Positions 17,301 to 26,022 of a stretch of 64,000 nucleotides of DNA are shown piece by piece. The translations under genes and the position numbers were made by a program. The stretch is from the NCBI RefSeq assembly GCF_029051685.1, contig NZ_JAACFT010000019.1, forward strand, positions 62,001-126,000, written 5' to 3'. Within the stretch, counting starts at the first letter, position 1; every line of letters starts with the position of its first letter. This DNA is from Bradyrhizobium sp. CSA207. Its GTDB lineage: Bacteria; Pseudomonadota; Alphaproteobacteria; Rhizobiales; Xanthobacteraceae. Below the pieces are notes generated by a model. The model saw nothing but the letters and a program-made list of their open reading frames with translations, was not told the DNA's origin and searched no databases.

Positions 17301-18668
17301 ATGTCGAAAAGTTCTGCCCAATATTCGCAGTACCCCCAACATCATTCCCACGATCACGGACGGGCCTTCCACCGGCGTCCTGCCGCCACTGCGGTAGCCG
17401 TCGCTGCACCCCTTCCCGCGACCGACGACGCCTACACCATCGTCCATGCCGGCAAGCAGGTCCGCTTCGGACCCGTGGTGTTCTGGATCGTGGTCGGCAC
17501 CGTGGTGCTGCTCGGGCTGTGGTCGGCTGCGACCGCCACCTATTTCGCCTTCCGCGACGACGTCCTGACCCGGCTGATCGCGCGGCAGGCCGAGATGCAA
17601 TACGCCTACGAGGACCGCATCGCCGAGCTGCGCGCCAAGGTCGACCGCACCACCAGCCGGCAGCTGCTCGACCAGGAACAATTCGACCAGAAGCTCGACC
17701 AGATCATGAAGCGCCAGACGGCGCTGGAGTCCCGGGCCACGGCGCTTGGCGCCATGCCCGACGTGACCGGATCCATCCCCCGTTCGGCCCCGCAGCGCAG
17801 CGATTCGAGCCAGAGCCCGACGCAGGGTACGCCAAAGCCGTCGCCGATCAGCGACACCGTGATCTTCGTAGCTCCGCCCGATCGCGAAGCGCGCCTTGAA
17901 TCGCGGGCTCCGACCGTCGCGGCCCCGCCGGTCAGTCAATTCGCCAAGAACCAGGGTTTCGACAACGTCCTGGTCCGCCTCCAGACCGCGCTTGATCAGG
18001 TCGAGCGTCGCCAGATGGCGGCGCTCAGCGCCGTCGAGGAAGGCATGGATTCTCGCATGCGCCGAATGCGCGGCGTCGTCAGCGATCTCGGCCTGAACCT
18101 CGCCAACCTCGAATCTGCTGTGCCGCGCACAGCCATGGGCGGCCCATTTGTACCGGTCAAGCTGACGGCCAATTCCGGGCCGTTCGAGAAGCAGCTCTAT
18201 CGCATCAACGTCACCCGCGCCGAGATGGACCGGCTCAACCGCACGCTCGCGCTGGTGCCCTATCGCAAGCCCGTCATCGGCGAGGTCGAGTTCACCTCGG
18301 GCTTCGGCGTGCGCAGCGATCCCTTTCTCGGGCGGCCCGCGATGCATACCGGCCTCGATTTCCGCGCGGCCACCGGCGATCCCGTTCGCGTCACTGCCAA
18401 CGGCAAGGTGGTGTCGGCCGGCTGGTCCGGCGGTTACGGCCGCATGATCGAGGTCGATCACGGCAATGGACTTGCCACCCGCTACGGCCATCTCTCCGAA
18501 ATCAATGTGAAGGTCGGCGAAATCGTGAAGATCGGCCAGGTGGTGGGTCTCGTCGGCTCGACCGGACGTTCGACCGGCCCGCATTTGCACTATGAAACCC
18601 GCATCGAGGGCGAGGCAGTCGATCCGCAGAAGTTTCTGCGCGCCGGCGTGCGCCTGAGCGCGGGGTAG
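17301..18668 (+). CDS. Membrane-anchored M23 (LytM-type) peptidase
   Basis: 455 aa. A His-rich cytoplasmic N-terminus (about 1-50) precedes one membrane helix (about 57-80), a coiled-coil periplasmic stalk (about 90-300), and a C-terminal M23 zinc peptidase. Zinc and catalytic residues are seen in MHTGLDFRA and GPHLHYETR. Such proteins cut peptidoglycan cross-links or activate amidases during growth and division. GGGAGTGCCG before the ATG at 17301 decides the start over the GTG at 17295. All M23 metal ligands appear present, so it is probably active. Confidence 0.92.
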   Translation: MSKSSAQYSQYPQHHSHDHGRAFHRRPAATAVAVAAPLPATDDAYTIVHAGKQVRFGPVVFWIVVGTVVLLGLWSAATATYFAFRDDVLTRLIARQAEMQYAYEDRIAELRAKVDRTTSRQLLDQEQFDQKLDQIMKRQTALESRATALGAMPDVTGSIPRSAPQRSDSSQSPTQGTPKPSPISDTVIFVAPPDREARLESRAPTVAAPPVSQFAKNQGFDNVLVRLQTALDQVERRQMAALSAVEEGMDSRMRRMRGVVSDLGLNLANLESAVPRTAMGGPFVPVKLTANSGPFEKQLYRINVTRAEMDRLNRTLALVPYRKPVIGEVEFTSGFGVRSDPFLGRPAMHTGLDFRAATGDPVRVTANGKVVSAGWSGGYGRMIEVDHGNGLATRYGHLSEINVKVGEIVKIGQVVGLVGSTGRSTGPHLHYETRIEGEAVDPQKFLRAGVRLSAG

Positions 18669-18748
18669 CTTAAGCCGCTCATCGCGCGGTTGACGCGCGC
18701 TTTTCATCCCGAGCGACTGCCGGACCTCCGATTGCAAGCACGCCCTGA

Positions 18749-19984
18749 TTACTGGCCGCGCTCGTGGCCGACCTCGCCGGTAATGACGTCGCCGAACAGC
18801 TCCCAGGCCTGCCCGTTGAAGCGCATCAGCTGCATCTGCTCGATCGGGAAATAATCGTCGGCCGAGGTGTTCACCATGATTCCCGGCAGCATCAGATCGG
18901 TGTGGAAGTTCTTGAGGCTGGTGGCCTGCTTCATGACGTTCTCGCGCGTGAGATTGTCGCCGCACTGCTTCAACACCTGCGCCATGGCTTCGGCCTGCAC
19001 GTAGCCGTAGACGTTGTTGGATTTGGCCTTGTCGCCGTCCGGATAATATTTGTCCATGAACTCACGCCATTTCACCACCGCGGGATCCTTGTCCCAGGTC
19101 GGATCGGTCGGGTCCTTCAGATAGACGGTCGAGATGATGTCCTTGGAATAGTCGAGGCCCGCAGGCTTCAGCACTGAGGCGACTGACGTCGCGGTGTTGG
19201 CCAGAAAAAACTTCGGCTTCCAGCCGAGCTCGCCGACCTTCCGGATCGCCTGCGCGGAGCCCTTCGGCGCGGCCCAGGAGAAGAAGATGTCGGCGCCGGA
19301 ATCGTGCAAGGCGACAATCTGCGAGTCGATCGAGGGATCGCTGACCTCGTAGGATTTGTCGGCGATGATCATGCCGGCCTTGTCGCCGAGCCCGTCCTTC
19401 AGCCCCTTGAACTGGTCCTTGCCGGCATCGTCGTTCTGCCAGAACACCGCGATCTTGCTGTTGGGGAAATTGTCGCGAATGTATTTTGCGTAGATCCGCC
19501 CCTCGCTCTGGTAGTTCGGCTGGAATCCCATGGTCCACGGGAAATTCCTGGGGTCGCCGAACTTCGTGCCGCCGGAGGCGACGAAGAGCTGCGGCACCTT
19601 CTTGGCATTCATGTATTTCATGATCGCGGAATTGGAGGGCGTGCCGAGCGGCTGGAAGATCAACAATACCTCATCGCTCTCCACGAGCTTGCGCGCCTGC
19701 TCGATCGCCTTCGGCGGAGAATAGGCATCGTCATAGCTGATGAAGTTGATCTTGCGGCCGTTGATGCCGCCCTGGTCGTTGATCATCTTGAAGAAGGCGG
19801 CCTCGGTCTTGCCGATCACGCCATAAGACGACGCCGGCCCGCTATAGGGCATGATGTTGCCGATCTTGATTTCGGTGTCGCTCGCTCCGGGGTCGTATTG
19901 CTTCTGCGCCGAGGCCGGTGTCATGGCCAACATACCGGCAGCAAGCATGGCGAGGGCAGCAAGGTTTTCGCGACGACCCGGCAT
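18749..19984 (-). CDS. ABC transporter periplasmic binding protein, branched-chain amino acid type
   Basis: Periplasmic type I solute-binding protein (Peripla_BP_6) of 411 aa. A signal peptide ends at ASA (about residue 26). The mature part begins with EIKIGNIMPYSGPASSYG, the ligand-entry motif of LivJ-like receptors. The stretch YVQAEAMAQVLKQCGDNLTRENV is typical of the C-lobe. GGGAGAG lies before the ATG. No permease or ATPase genes adjoin, so it works with components encoded elsewhere. The ligand may be amino acid, amide, or aromatic. Confidence 0.9.
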   Translation of the reverse strand: MPGRRENLAALAMLAAGMLAMTPASAQKQYDPGASDTEIKIGNIMPYSGPASSYGVIGKTEAAFFKMINDQGGINGRKINFISYDDAYSPPKAIEQARKLVESDEVLLIFQPLGTPSNSAIMKYMNAKKVPQLFVASGGTKFGDPRNFPWTMGFQPNYQSEGRIYAKYIRDNFPNSKIAVFWQNDDAGKDQFKGLKDGLGDKAGMIIADKSYEVSDPSIDSQIVALHDSGADIFFSWAAPKGSAQAIRKVGELGWKPKFFLANTATSVASVLKPAGLDYSKDIISTVYLKDPTDPTWDKDPAVVKWREFMDKYYPDGDKAKSNNVYGYVQAEAMAQVLKQCGDNLTRENVMKQATSLKNFHTDLMLPGIMVNTSADDYFPIEQMQLMRFNGQAWELFGDVITGEVGHERGQ

Positions 19985-20029
19985 CGTTCTCTCCCGGATA
20001 TTTTGTAGTTCTTGTTTTGAGGGAGTGTC

Positions 20030-20054
20030 GCAAGCAGGCTTGCCGCTGGCAAGC
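20030..20054. promoter_or_regulatory. Two overlapping palindromes upstream of the binding-protein gene
   Basis: GCAAGC-AG-GCTTGC (20030-20043) shares its right arm with GCTTGCC-GCT-GGCAAGC (20038-20054). They lie 46-70 bp upstream of the ATG at 19984. The overlap allows two mutually exclusive hairpins or a paired operator. Confidence 0.4.
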
Positions 20055-20093
20055 GTCTGGATTTTCCGCGACGTGAAACGGCAGGTCCGGAAC

Positions 20094-21014
20094 CTATGCG
20101 ATGCGACGCGGCAGCCTCAATATACGCCCATCGATCACGAGCAAGGCGCTGCCGATGACGATTGCGCCTGTGATCTCACGCATCGTGATCGGCTCACCGA
20201 GCACCAACCAACCCAAAAGAATGGCAGTGACGGGAATGAGGAGTGTCACCAGCATGACATTGGTCGCGCCCGAGCGCTGCAGGATCTGAAAGAAGACGAT
20301 GTAGGCGAGCGCGGTCGACAGGCCGGCAAGGCCGAGCACCGCGAGCCAGGTCGTCGGGCCGGGCATCGGCAGATGCCATGGCTGCTCCATCGCAGCGGCG
20401 ACGATAGCCATCATGAGTGTCGATGCCATCAGTTGAAACGTTGCCGTGCCCAATGGGGCTGCGCCCTTCAGCAATCGCCGCGCCGCCAGCGCTGCGAAGC
20501 CATAGCTAAGCGCCCCGCCGAGACAGAGCAGAATGCCGAGCCCCTGCCCCGTCCGCGTCTCCACGCCCCATCCTCTTAGAATGATCACGCCAACCAGCCC
20601 CAGCGCCACGCCGGCCAGGCGCCGCATCTGCAACGCCTCCTCTCCCGCCGCCGCCATCACGATCACCGTGAACAGTGGCGTGGTGGCATTCAGGATCGAC
20701 GCCAATCCGCTCGGGATAAAAGTCTGCCCCATCACGATCAGCGAAAACGGAATCACATTGTTGAGCAATCCAATCGCGAAGAATGGTCTCCAGCCGATCA
20801 GGCCCTTGGGAAAGCTGATGCCCCGGATACGGAGCAGCGGCAGCAGAATGGCCGCGCCAAGCGCGACGCGCAGAAACACCAGCGTCAGCGGCGGCAATTC
20901 CCGTAAGCCCGCGCCGTTGAAGAAGAACGAGCCGCCCCAGAGGATCGAGAGCACCACGAGCAGCGACCAGTCTTGCGCGTCGATCCGGTTGTCGTTCGGG
21001 GGCATGGCGTCCAA
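20094..21014 (-). CDS. DMT/EamA family transporter
   Basis: Ten-helix drug/metabolite transporter of 306 aa made of two EamA repeats (about 15-150 and 165-300). The start LLVVLSILWGGSFFFNGAGL and the repeat-2 segment ALLGL-like FAALAARRLL are in keeping with this family; SWxGGSFF-type openings are common in exporters of amino acids or metabolites. ATG at 21005 (MPPNDNR) is an alternative start. It stands alone between two other minus-strand genes. Substrate not predictable. Confidence 0.85.
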   Translation of the reverse strand: MDAMPPNDNRIDAQDWSLLVVLSILWGGSFFFNGAGLRELPPLTLVFLRVALGAAILLPLLRIRGISFPKGLIGWRPFFAIGLLNNVIPFSLIVMGQTFIPSGLASILNATTPLFTVIVMAAAGEEALQMRRLAGVALGLVGVIILRGWGVETRTGQGLGILLCLGGALSYGFAALAARRLLKGAAPLGTATFQLMASTLMMAIVAAAMEQPWHLPMPGPTTWLAVLGLAGLSTALAYIVFFQILQRSGATNVMLVTLLIPVTAILLGWLVLGEPITMREITGAIVIGSALLVIDGRILRLPRRIA

Positions 21015-21138
21015 ATTCCGGTCAGGCCCTACCGCCTAGGTAAGTTCGGCAGGAGACGCCACCCGATTTCCGATGAGTCTTTTGGGATCTCGCACTCGGA
21101 CATATCAAGCGACAGAGCCGCCCGAGTCGCAGCTCCGG

Positions 21139-22020
21139 CTAGGAAGGCTTCTTTGGCCGCGACACCAGCTCGATCATCTTGCCTTCGTCATCATCGGGTG
21201 CAACGGCCTTGGCGCGATCGTAGGCCTCGACCGCAGCACTCGAGACCAGCGGCTTGTCGGCCAGCAGGCTCTCGGCGAGCTTCACGGCATAAGCGGCATC
21301 CTTGTGCCGCAGCGCCGCCGTGAACGTCGCGCCGCTGAAATCGCGGGCGACCATGCGCTTGGAGTGGCGCTGCACCTGCGGGCTTGCGGCCACGCCCGCC
21401 TGGATCGACTCCAGCACCAGGTTCATGTCGAGCCCGGCCTGCTCGGCGATCGCGAGCCCTTCGGCGAGGCCGGCGATCTGGACCGCACCCATCAGATTGT
21501 TGATGAGCTTGTAGACCGTGCCGGAGCCGACCGCGCCGAAATGGCGGATGGTCGAGCCGATCGGTTCGAGATAGGGCCGCGCGCGCTCAAGATCGGCCGC
21601 GTCAGCGCCGACCAGCAGTGTCAGCTTTCCGCTGGCCGCCGCATCCGGCAATCCCGTCACCGGGCAGTCGATGTAGATGAGGCCGCGCGCGTTGAGCTCG
21701 CGGCCCATCTCGCGCGCATGATCATAAGAAACTGTGGAGCATTCGATCGCGATGGTGCCGGCCTTTGCCGTCTTGGCCGCGCCCTTGAGCCCGAGCCAGA
21801 CCGCGCGCGAGACCTCGTCGTCGGCAACCATGGTCACGACGGCGTCGGCATCGATCGCAGCATCCTCCGGCGAGGTCGCCCAAAGCGCGCCGCGCGCGAT
21901 CAGGTCTTCCGCCTTGGCCTTGCTGCGATTCCAGAGCGTCACCGTGAAGCCGGCATCGAGATAGCGGCCGGCCATGCCATGGCCCATCCGTCCAAGCCCG
22001 ATGAAGGCGACGCGGGTCAT
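21139..22020 (-). CDS. 3-hydroxyisobutyrate dehydrogenase-family oxidoreductase
   Basis: Beta-hydroxyacid dehydrogenase of 293 aa using NAD(P). The nucleotide-binding loop is VAFIGLGRMGHGMAGR at the N-terminus; substrate binding is indicated by DCPVTGLPDAAASGKL, and the catalytic lysine is in VGSGTVYKLINNLM. Acts on 3-hydroxyisobutyrate, tartronate semialdehyde or a related acid; no neighbour points to a pathway. The ATG at 22020 begins only 1 bp after the prfB stop, so it is probably translated from the prfB message. An upstream in-frame start at 22095 would overlap prfB and is rejected. Confidence 0.9.
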   Translation of the reverse strand: MTRVAFIGLGRMGHGMAGRYLDAGFTVTLWNRSKAKAEDLIARGALWATSPEDAAIDADAVVTMVADDEVSRAVWLGLKGAAKTAKAGTIAIECSTVSYDHAREMGRELNARGLIYIDCPVTGLPDAAASGKLTLLVGADAADLERARPYLEPIGSTIRHFGAVGSGTVYKLINNLMGAVQIAGLAEGLAIAEQAGLDMNLVLESIQAGVAASPQVQRHSKRMVARDFSGATFTAALRHKDAAYAVKLAESLLADKPLVSSAAVEAYDRAKAVAPDDDEGKMIELVSRPKKPS

Positions 22021-22021
22021 G

Positions 22022-23153
22022 CTAGTCCACGTCCTCGATCTCGCCGGTGGCGGTGCCGAACGCGCGCTGCGCCAGCGTCGCGGCCATGAAATCATCGAGC
22101 TCGCCGTTAAGCACGCCCGATGTGTCCGAGGTCTGCACGCCCGTGCGCAGGTCCTTCACCATCTGGTACGGCTGGAGCACGTAGGAGCGGATCTGGTGGC
22201 CCCAGCCGATATCGGTCTTGGCGGCCTGGTCGGCGGCGGCTTTCTCCTCGCGCCTCTTCAGCTCCATCTGGTAGAGCCGCGCGCGCAGCATGTCCCAGGC
22301 CTGCGCCCGGTTCTTGTGCTGGGAGCGACCGGCCTGGCAGACCACGGCAACGCCGGTCGGGATATGCGTCAGCCGCACCGCCGACTCGGTTTTGTTGACG
22401 TGCTGGCCGCCGGCGCCGCCCGAGCGCATGGTATCGGTGCGGACGTCGGATTCCTTGATGTCGATCTTGATGCTGTCGTCGATGACCGGAAACACGGCGA
22501 CCGACGAGAACGAGGTGTGCCGCCGCGCGTTGGAATCGAACGGCGAGATCCGCACCAGGCGATGCACGCCGGCCTCGGTCTTGAGCCATCCATAGGCGTT
22601 GCGACCGGAGACCTGGATGGTTGCGGACTTGATGCCGGCCTCTTCGCCGTCGGACTCCTCCATAACCTCGACCTTGAAGCCGTGGGTCTCGGCCCAGCGC
22701 GTGTACATGCGGAGCAGCATCTGCGCCCAGTCCTGGCTCTCGGTGCCGCCGGCGCCGGCATGGACTTCGAGATAGGAATCGAAACTATCGGCCTCGCCCG
22801 ACAGCAGCGCCTCGAGCTCGCGCCTTGCCACTTCCTTCTTAAGGGCTTTCAGTGCGGATTCGGCCTCGGCCACGACACCTGCATCGCCCTCGGCCTCGCC
22901 GAGCTCGATCATGCCGATGTCGTCCTCGAGCTCCTGCTCGACCTTGCCGATGCCCGAGAGCGAATCCTCCAGCGAGGTTCGCTCCTGCATCAGCTTCTGG
23001 GCCTTCTGGGGATCGTTCCAGAGGTTGGGATCTTCTGCGAGCTTGTTCAGCTCAGCGAGGCGCGCCGTCGATTTCTCGACGTCAAAGATGCCTCCTCAGC
23101 AGCCCGACTGACTGCTTGATCTCTTCTACCAACCGTTCGATTTCGGCGCGCAT
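22022..23153 (-). CDS. prfB: Peptide chain release factor 2, expressed by programmed +1 frameshift
   Basis: RF2 recognises UGA and UAA stop codons. The ATG at 23153 opens a frame of 23 codons ending in CTT TGA (CTT 23087-23085, TGA 23084-23082). The next base is C, and an AGGAGG Shine-Dalgarno-like hexamer lies three bases before CTT. Shifting +1 over the T at 23084 restores the main frame at Asp24 (DVEKSTARLAEL) and gives 376 aa. This is the classic autoregulatory site. The specificity loop SPF is at about 203-205 and the catalytic GGQ at about 248-250 (SGGAGGQHVNK). Naive calls starting at 22990 lose 54 residues. Confidence 0.97.
23081..23096 (-). promoter_or_regulatory. prfB programmed frameshift site
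   Basis: Minus-strand layout: AGGAGG, a CAT codon, then CTT-TGA-C. The internal Shine-Dalgarno at close spacing, slippery CTT and weak TGAC stop context are all present, matching the E. coli prfB arrangement apart from AGGAGG for AGGGGG. Confidence 0.93.
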
Positions 23154-23204
23154 GTCGTTCTCTGGTCTCGCGGAATTGTTCCCGCGTCTAAGTGCAATGC
23201 CGAT

Positions 23205-23241
23205 GTAGCGGCGGCGGCTGCAAAGCGCAACCGCCCGCTAC
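23205..23241 (-). terminator. Hairpin downstream of mrcA
   Basis: Arms GTAGCGG and CCGCTAC extended by inner G/C pairs, in the 108-bp gap between the mrcA stop and the prfB start. No T-run follows on the minus strand, so read-through into prfB remains possible. Confidence 0.4.
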
Positions 23242-23261
23242 CCAAACGCCGGCGTTATCCG

Positions 23262-25760
23262 CTAGTACAGCCCGCCGGTGCCCGGACGCATGAAGAAGCC
23301 GGAATCCGGCGGCTGCTGTTGCTGCGACGCGCGCCCGTCGGCGTCGGCAACGCCGATGACCGAGTAGTTGTCCGGCGGCGCCGTGCCCGGCTTGAAGGCT
23401 TCGAGAATGGTTCCGCCAGTCTCGCCGGGGCCGGCGCGCATGCCGGTCTTGGCCACCACGCGAACCAGCTTGATGCCGGCGGGCACCTTGAACGGGACCG
23501 CCTGCTTGTCGGCGAGCGCGAGCTTGAGGAAGTCGCGCGCGATCGGAGCGGCCAGATGGCCACCGGTCGCGGCGTTGCCTTTGCCGAGCGGACGCGGCTT
23601 GTCGTAGCCCATGTAGATCGCAACCGCGACGTCCGGCGAGAAGCCGACGAACCAGGCGTCCTTGGCCTCGTTGGTGGTGCCGGTCTTGCCGGCGATCGGC
23701 TTGCCGACCTCCTTGACCACGGTGGCCGTGCCGGCCTGGACCACGCCTTCCATCAGCTCGGTGATCTGGTAGGCGGTCATGGAGTCCAGCACCTGCTCGC
23801 GGCGGTCGATCAGCTGCGGCTCGGTCTGGCTCTTCCAGCCACCCGGCGCGTCGCAGCCGCGGCATTCACGCTGGTCGTGCTTGAAGATGGTGCGCCCATA
23901 GCGATCCTGGATACGGTCGATCAGCGTCGGCTTCACGCGGCGGCCGCCATTGGCGAGCATCGAATAGGCCGTCACCATGCGCATCGCCGTCGTCTCGCCG
24001 GCGCCGAGCGCGTAGGACAGATAGTTCGGCAGCTCGTCATAGACGCCGAAGCGGCGGGCATATTCGCCGATCAGGGGCATGCCGATATCCTGCGCGAGGC
24101 GCACCGTCACGGTGTTGAGCGACTGCCGCAGCGCGTTGCGCAGCGTCACCGGCCCCTGGAACTTGCCCGAGGAGAAGTTTTCCGGCCGCCACACGCCGGC
24201 GCCTTGGCCCTGGTCGATTTCGATGGGCGCATCGAGCACCACGGTCGAGGGCGTGTAGCCATTGTCGAGCGCCGCCGAATAGACGATCGGCTTGAACGAC
24301 GAGCCGGGCTGCCGGTAGGCCTGGGTGGCGCGGTTGAACTGGCTCTGGTCGAACGAGAAGCCGCCGACCATGGCGAGCACGCGGCCGGTCAAGGGATCCA
24401 TCACCACCATCGCGCCGGACACTTCGGGGATCTGGCGCAGACGGTACTGGCCCTCGACGGGGGTGCCGTCCTTGTAGAGCGGATCGGCATAGATCACGTC
24501 GCCGGGCTGCAGCACCTGCGACACCGCACTCGCCGCCCTGCCCTTGGCGGGCCCCGCGGCCGCCCTCGCCCATTTGATGCCGTCGAGCGTGATCAGGCCG
24601 GTTTCGCGCTGCTTGCTGACGGCGCCGCCGAGCTCGCGGCCCGGCTGGAAGCCGATCCGCGCCGACTGGTCGCTGGTTTCCAGCACCACCGCCATCCGCC
24701 ATGGCGAGATGTCGGAGAGCGACTTGATCTCGGCGAGCTTCACGCCCCAGTCGCCCGAAATATCGAGCTTGCTCATCGCGCCGCGATAGCCCTGCTGCTC
24801 GTCATAGTTCACCAGGCCCGTGACCATGGTCTTGCGCGCCATGACCTGGATCTTCGGATCCAGCGTGGTGCGTACCGACAGGCCGCCCTCATAGAGCTTC
24901 TTCTCGCCATAGCGCTCGAAGATGTCGCGCCGGACTTCCTCGGCGAAATATTCGCCCGCGAAGGTGTGGGCGCCGTTGGCGCGGTTGGTGACGGCCAGCG
25001 GCTCCTTGCGCGCCTTCTCGGCGTCGGCCTGCTTGATCCAGCCGTTCTCCTGGAGGCGATCGACCACGTAGTTGCGGCGCTCGATGGCGCGGTCGCGGTT
25101 ACGCACCGGATGCAGGGTTGCCGGCATCTTCGGCAGCGCCGCGAGATAGGCGGCTTCGGCAACCGTGAGCTCGTTCACCGATTTGTCGAAATAAACCAGC
25201 GACGCGGCTGCGATGCCGTAAGCACCGAGGCCGAGGTAGATTTCGTTCAGATACAGCTCGAGGATCTTGTCCTTCGAATAGGTCTTCTCGATCCGCATCG
25301 CCAGCAAGGCTTCCTTGATCTTGCGGGCGAACGAGACCTCGTTGGTCAGGAGGAAGTTCTTGGCGACCTGCTGCGTGATCGTGGAAGCGCCCTGCGGACG
25401 CCGGTTCGAGCCGTAGTTCTGGATGTAAACCAGGCCGGCGCGCGCCATGCCGGTGTAGTCGATGCCGCCATGCTCGTAGAAATTCTTGTCCTCGGCCGCG
25501 AGGAAGGCGTTGATCACGAGCTTCGGCACCGCCTGGATCGGCAGGTACAGCCGCCGCTCCTTGGCGTATTCGCCAAGCAGCGAGCCGTCGACCGCGTGCA
25601 CGCGGGTCATCACCGGCGGCTCGTAATCCTGAAGCTGAGAGTAGTCCGGCAAATCCTTGGAGAAATGCCAGATCAGGCCTGCCACGGCCCCGACACCAAC
25701 AAGGAACAACACCGTTCCCGCGGCGAACAGGAAGCCCATGAACCGCACCAGCAAGCGCAT
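23262..25760 (-). CDS. mrcA: Penicillin-binding protein 1A (bifunctional transglycosylase/transpeptidase)
   Basis: 832-aa class A PBP building periplasmic peptidoglycan. One membrane helix (about 8-28), a GT51 glycosyltransferase domain with the catalytic Glu in AAEDKNFYEHGG, and ASTITQQVAKN. A PBP1A-type OB/insert region precedes the transpeptidase with SXXK as PGSSFKP and KTG as GKTGTTNEAKDAWF. A Cys pair in HDQRECRGCDAPGG (about 655-670) lies in the transpeptidase-associated region. Follows the amidase on the same strand with a 262-bp gap containing tandem repeats. Normal length, complete. Confidence 0.96.
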   Translation of the reverse strand: MRLLVRFMGFLFAAGTVLFLVGVGAVAGLIWHFSKDLPDYSQLQDYEPPVMTRVHAVDGSLLGEYAKERRLYLPIQAVPKLVINAFLAAEDKNFYEHGGIDYTGMARAGLVYIQNYGSNRRPQGASTITQQVAKNFLLTNEVSFARKIKEALLAMRIEKTYSKDKILELYLNEIYLGLGAYGIAAASLVYFDKSVNELTVAEAAYLAALPKMPATLHPVRNRDRAIERRNYVVDRLQENGWIKQADAEKARKEPLAVTNRANGAHTFAGEYFAEEVRRDIFERYGEKKLYEGGLSVRTTLDPKIQVMARKTMVTGLVNYDEQQGYRGAMSKLDISGDWGVKLAEIKSLSDISPWRMAVVLETSDQSARIGFQPGRELGGAVSKQRETGLITLDGIKWARAAAGPAKGRAASAVSQVLQPGDVIYADPLYKDGTPVEGQYRLRQIPEVSGAMVVMDPLTGRVLAMVGGFSFDQSQFNRATQAYRQPGSSFKPIVYSAALDNGYTPSTVVLDAPIEIDQGQGAGVWRPENFSSGKFQGPVTLRNALRQSLNTVTVRLAQDIGMPLIGEYARRFGVYDELPNYLSYALGAGETTAMRMVTAYSMLANGGRRVKPTLIDRIQDRYGRTIFKHDQRECRGCDAPGGWKSQTEPQLIDRREQVLDSMTAYQITELMEGVVQAGTATVVKEVGKPIAGKTGTTNEAKDAWFVGFSPDVAVAIYMGYDKPRPLGKGNAATGGHLAAPIARDFLKLALADKQAVPFKVPAGIKLVRVVAKTGMRAGPGETGGTILEAFKPGTAPPDNYSVIGVADADGRASQQQQPPDSGFFMRPGTGGLY

Positions 25761-25785
25761 TATCTGTTTATCCGTTCAATCCCTG

Positions 25786-25828
25786 GATCAGCCGAGATCA
25801 GTCCGAGATCAGTCTAAGATCAGCCCAA
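25786..25828 (-). repeat. Tandem 10-11 bp repeats in the mrcA leader
   Basis: Four units beginning GATCAG on the plus strand (25786, 25796, 25807, 25818) with tails CCGA, TCCGA, TCTAA, CCCAAA. On the minus strand they read CTGATC-TCGGA-like units directly upstream of the mrcA ATG (26-68 bp). The period is close to one helical turn. Confidence 0.6.
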
Positions 25829-26022
25829 AGCCAGCCCACGACGCCCAAAACAGGCGCCAACCTCACGTCGCGAATCCACCGGCCTACTCGATCACATCAG
25901 TGCCGGACCTGAAGACGCTCGCCGAACGGGATTCTCGTCGATTCCGGAACCCCCTGCGGCGTTTTTATAAAGCGCCCGCTGTGGCCAAACTAGGGCTTTG
26001 ACGGCAGGACCGGAAAACCCTT
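25829..26022. other. Rest of amidase-mrcA intergenic region
   Basis: About 190 bp with no supported gene. A minus-strand TATAAA lies near 25966-25971 and could be the -10 of an mrcA promoter, but I find no good -35 at the right distance. Confidence 0.3.

Noticed and set aside
22021..22095. Longer start of the hydroxyisobutyrate dehydrogenase-like gene
   Set aside because: The extra 25 residues overlap prfB and are Arg/Ser-rich shadow sequence before the true Rossmann start.
23319..25817. 832-aa frame antisense to mrcA
   Set aside because: Exact mirror of the PBP1A gene with no recognisable family.
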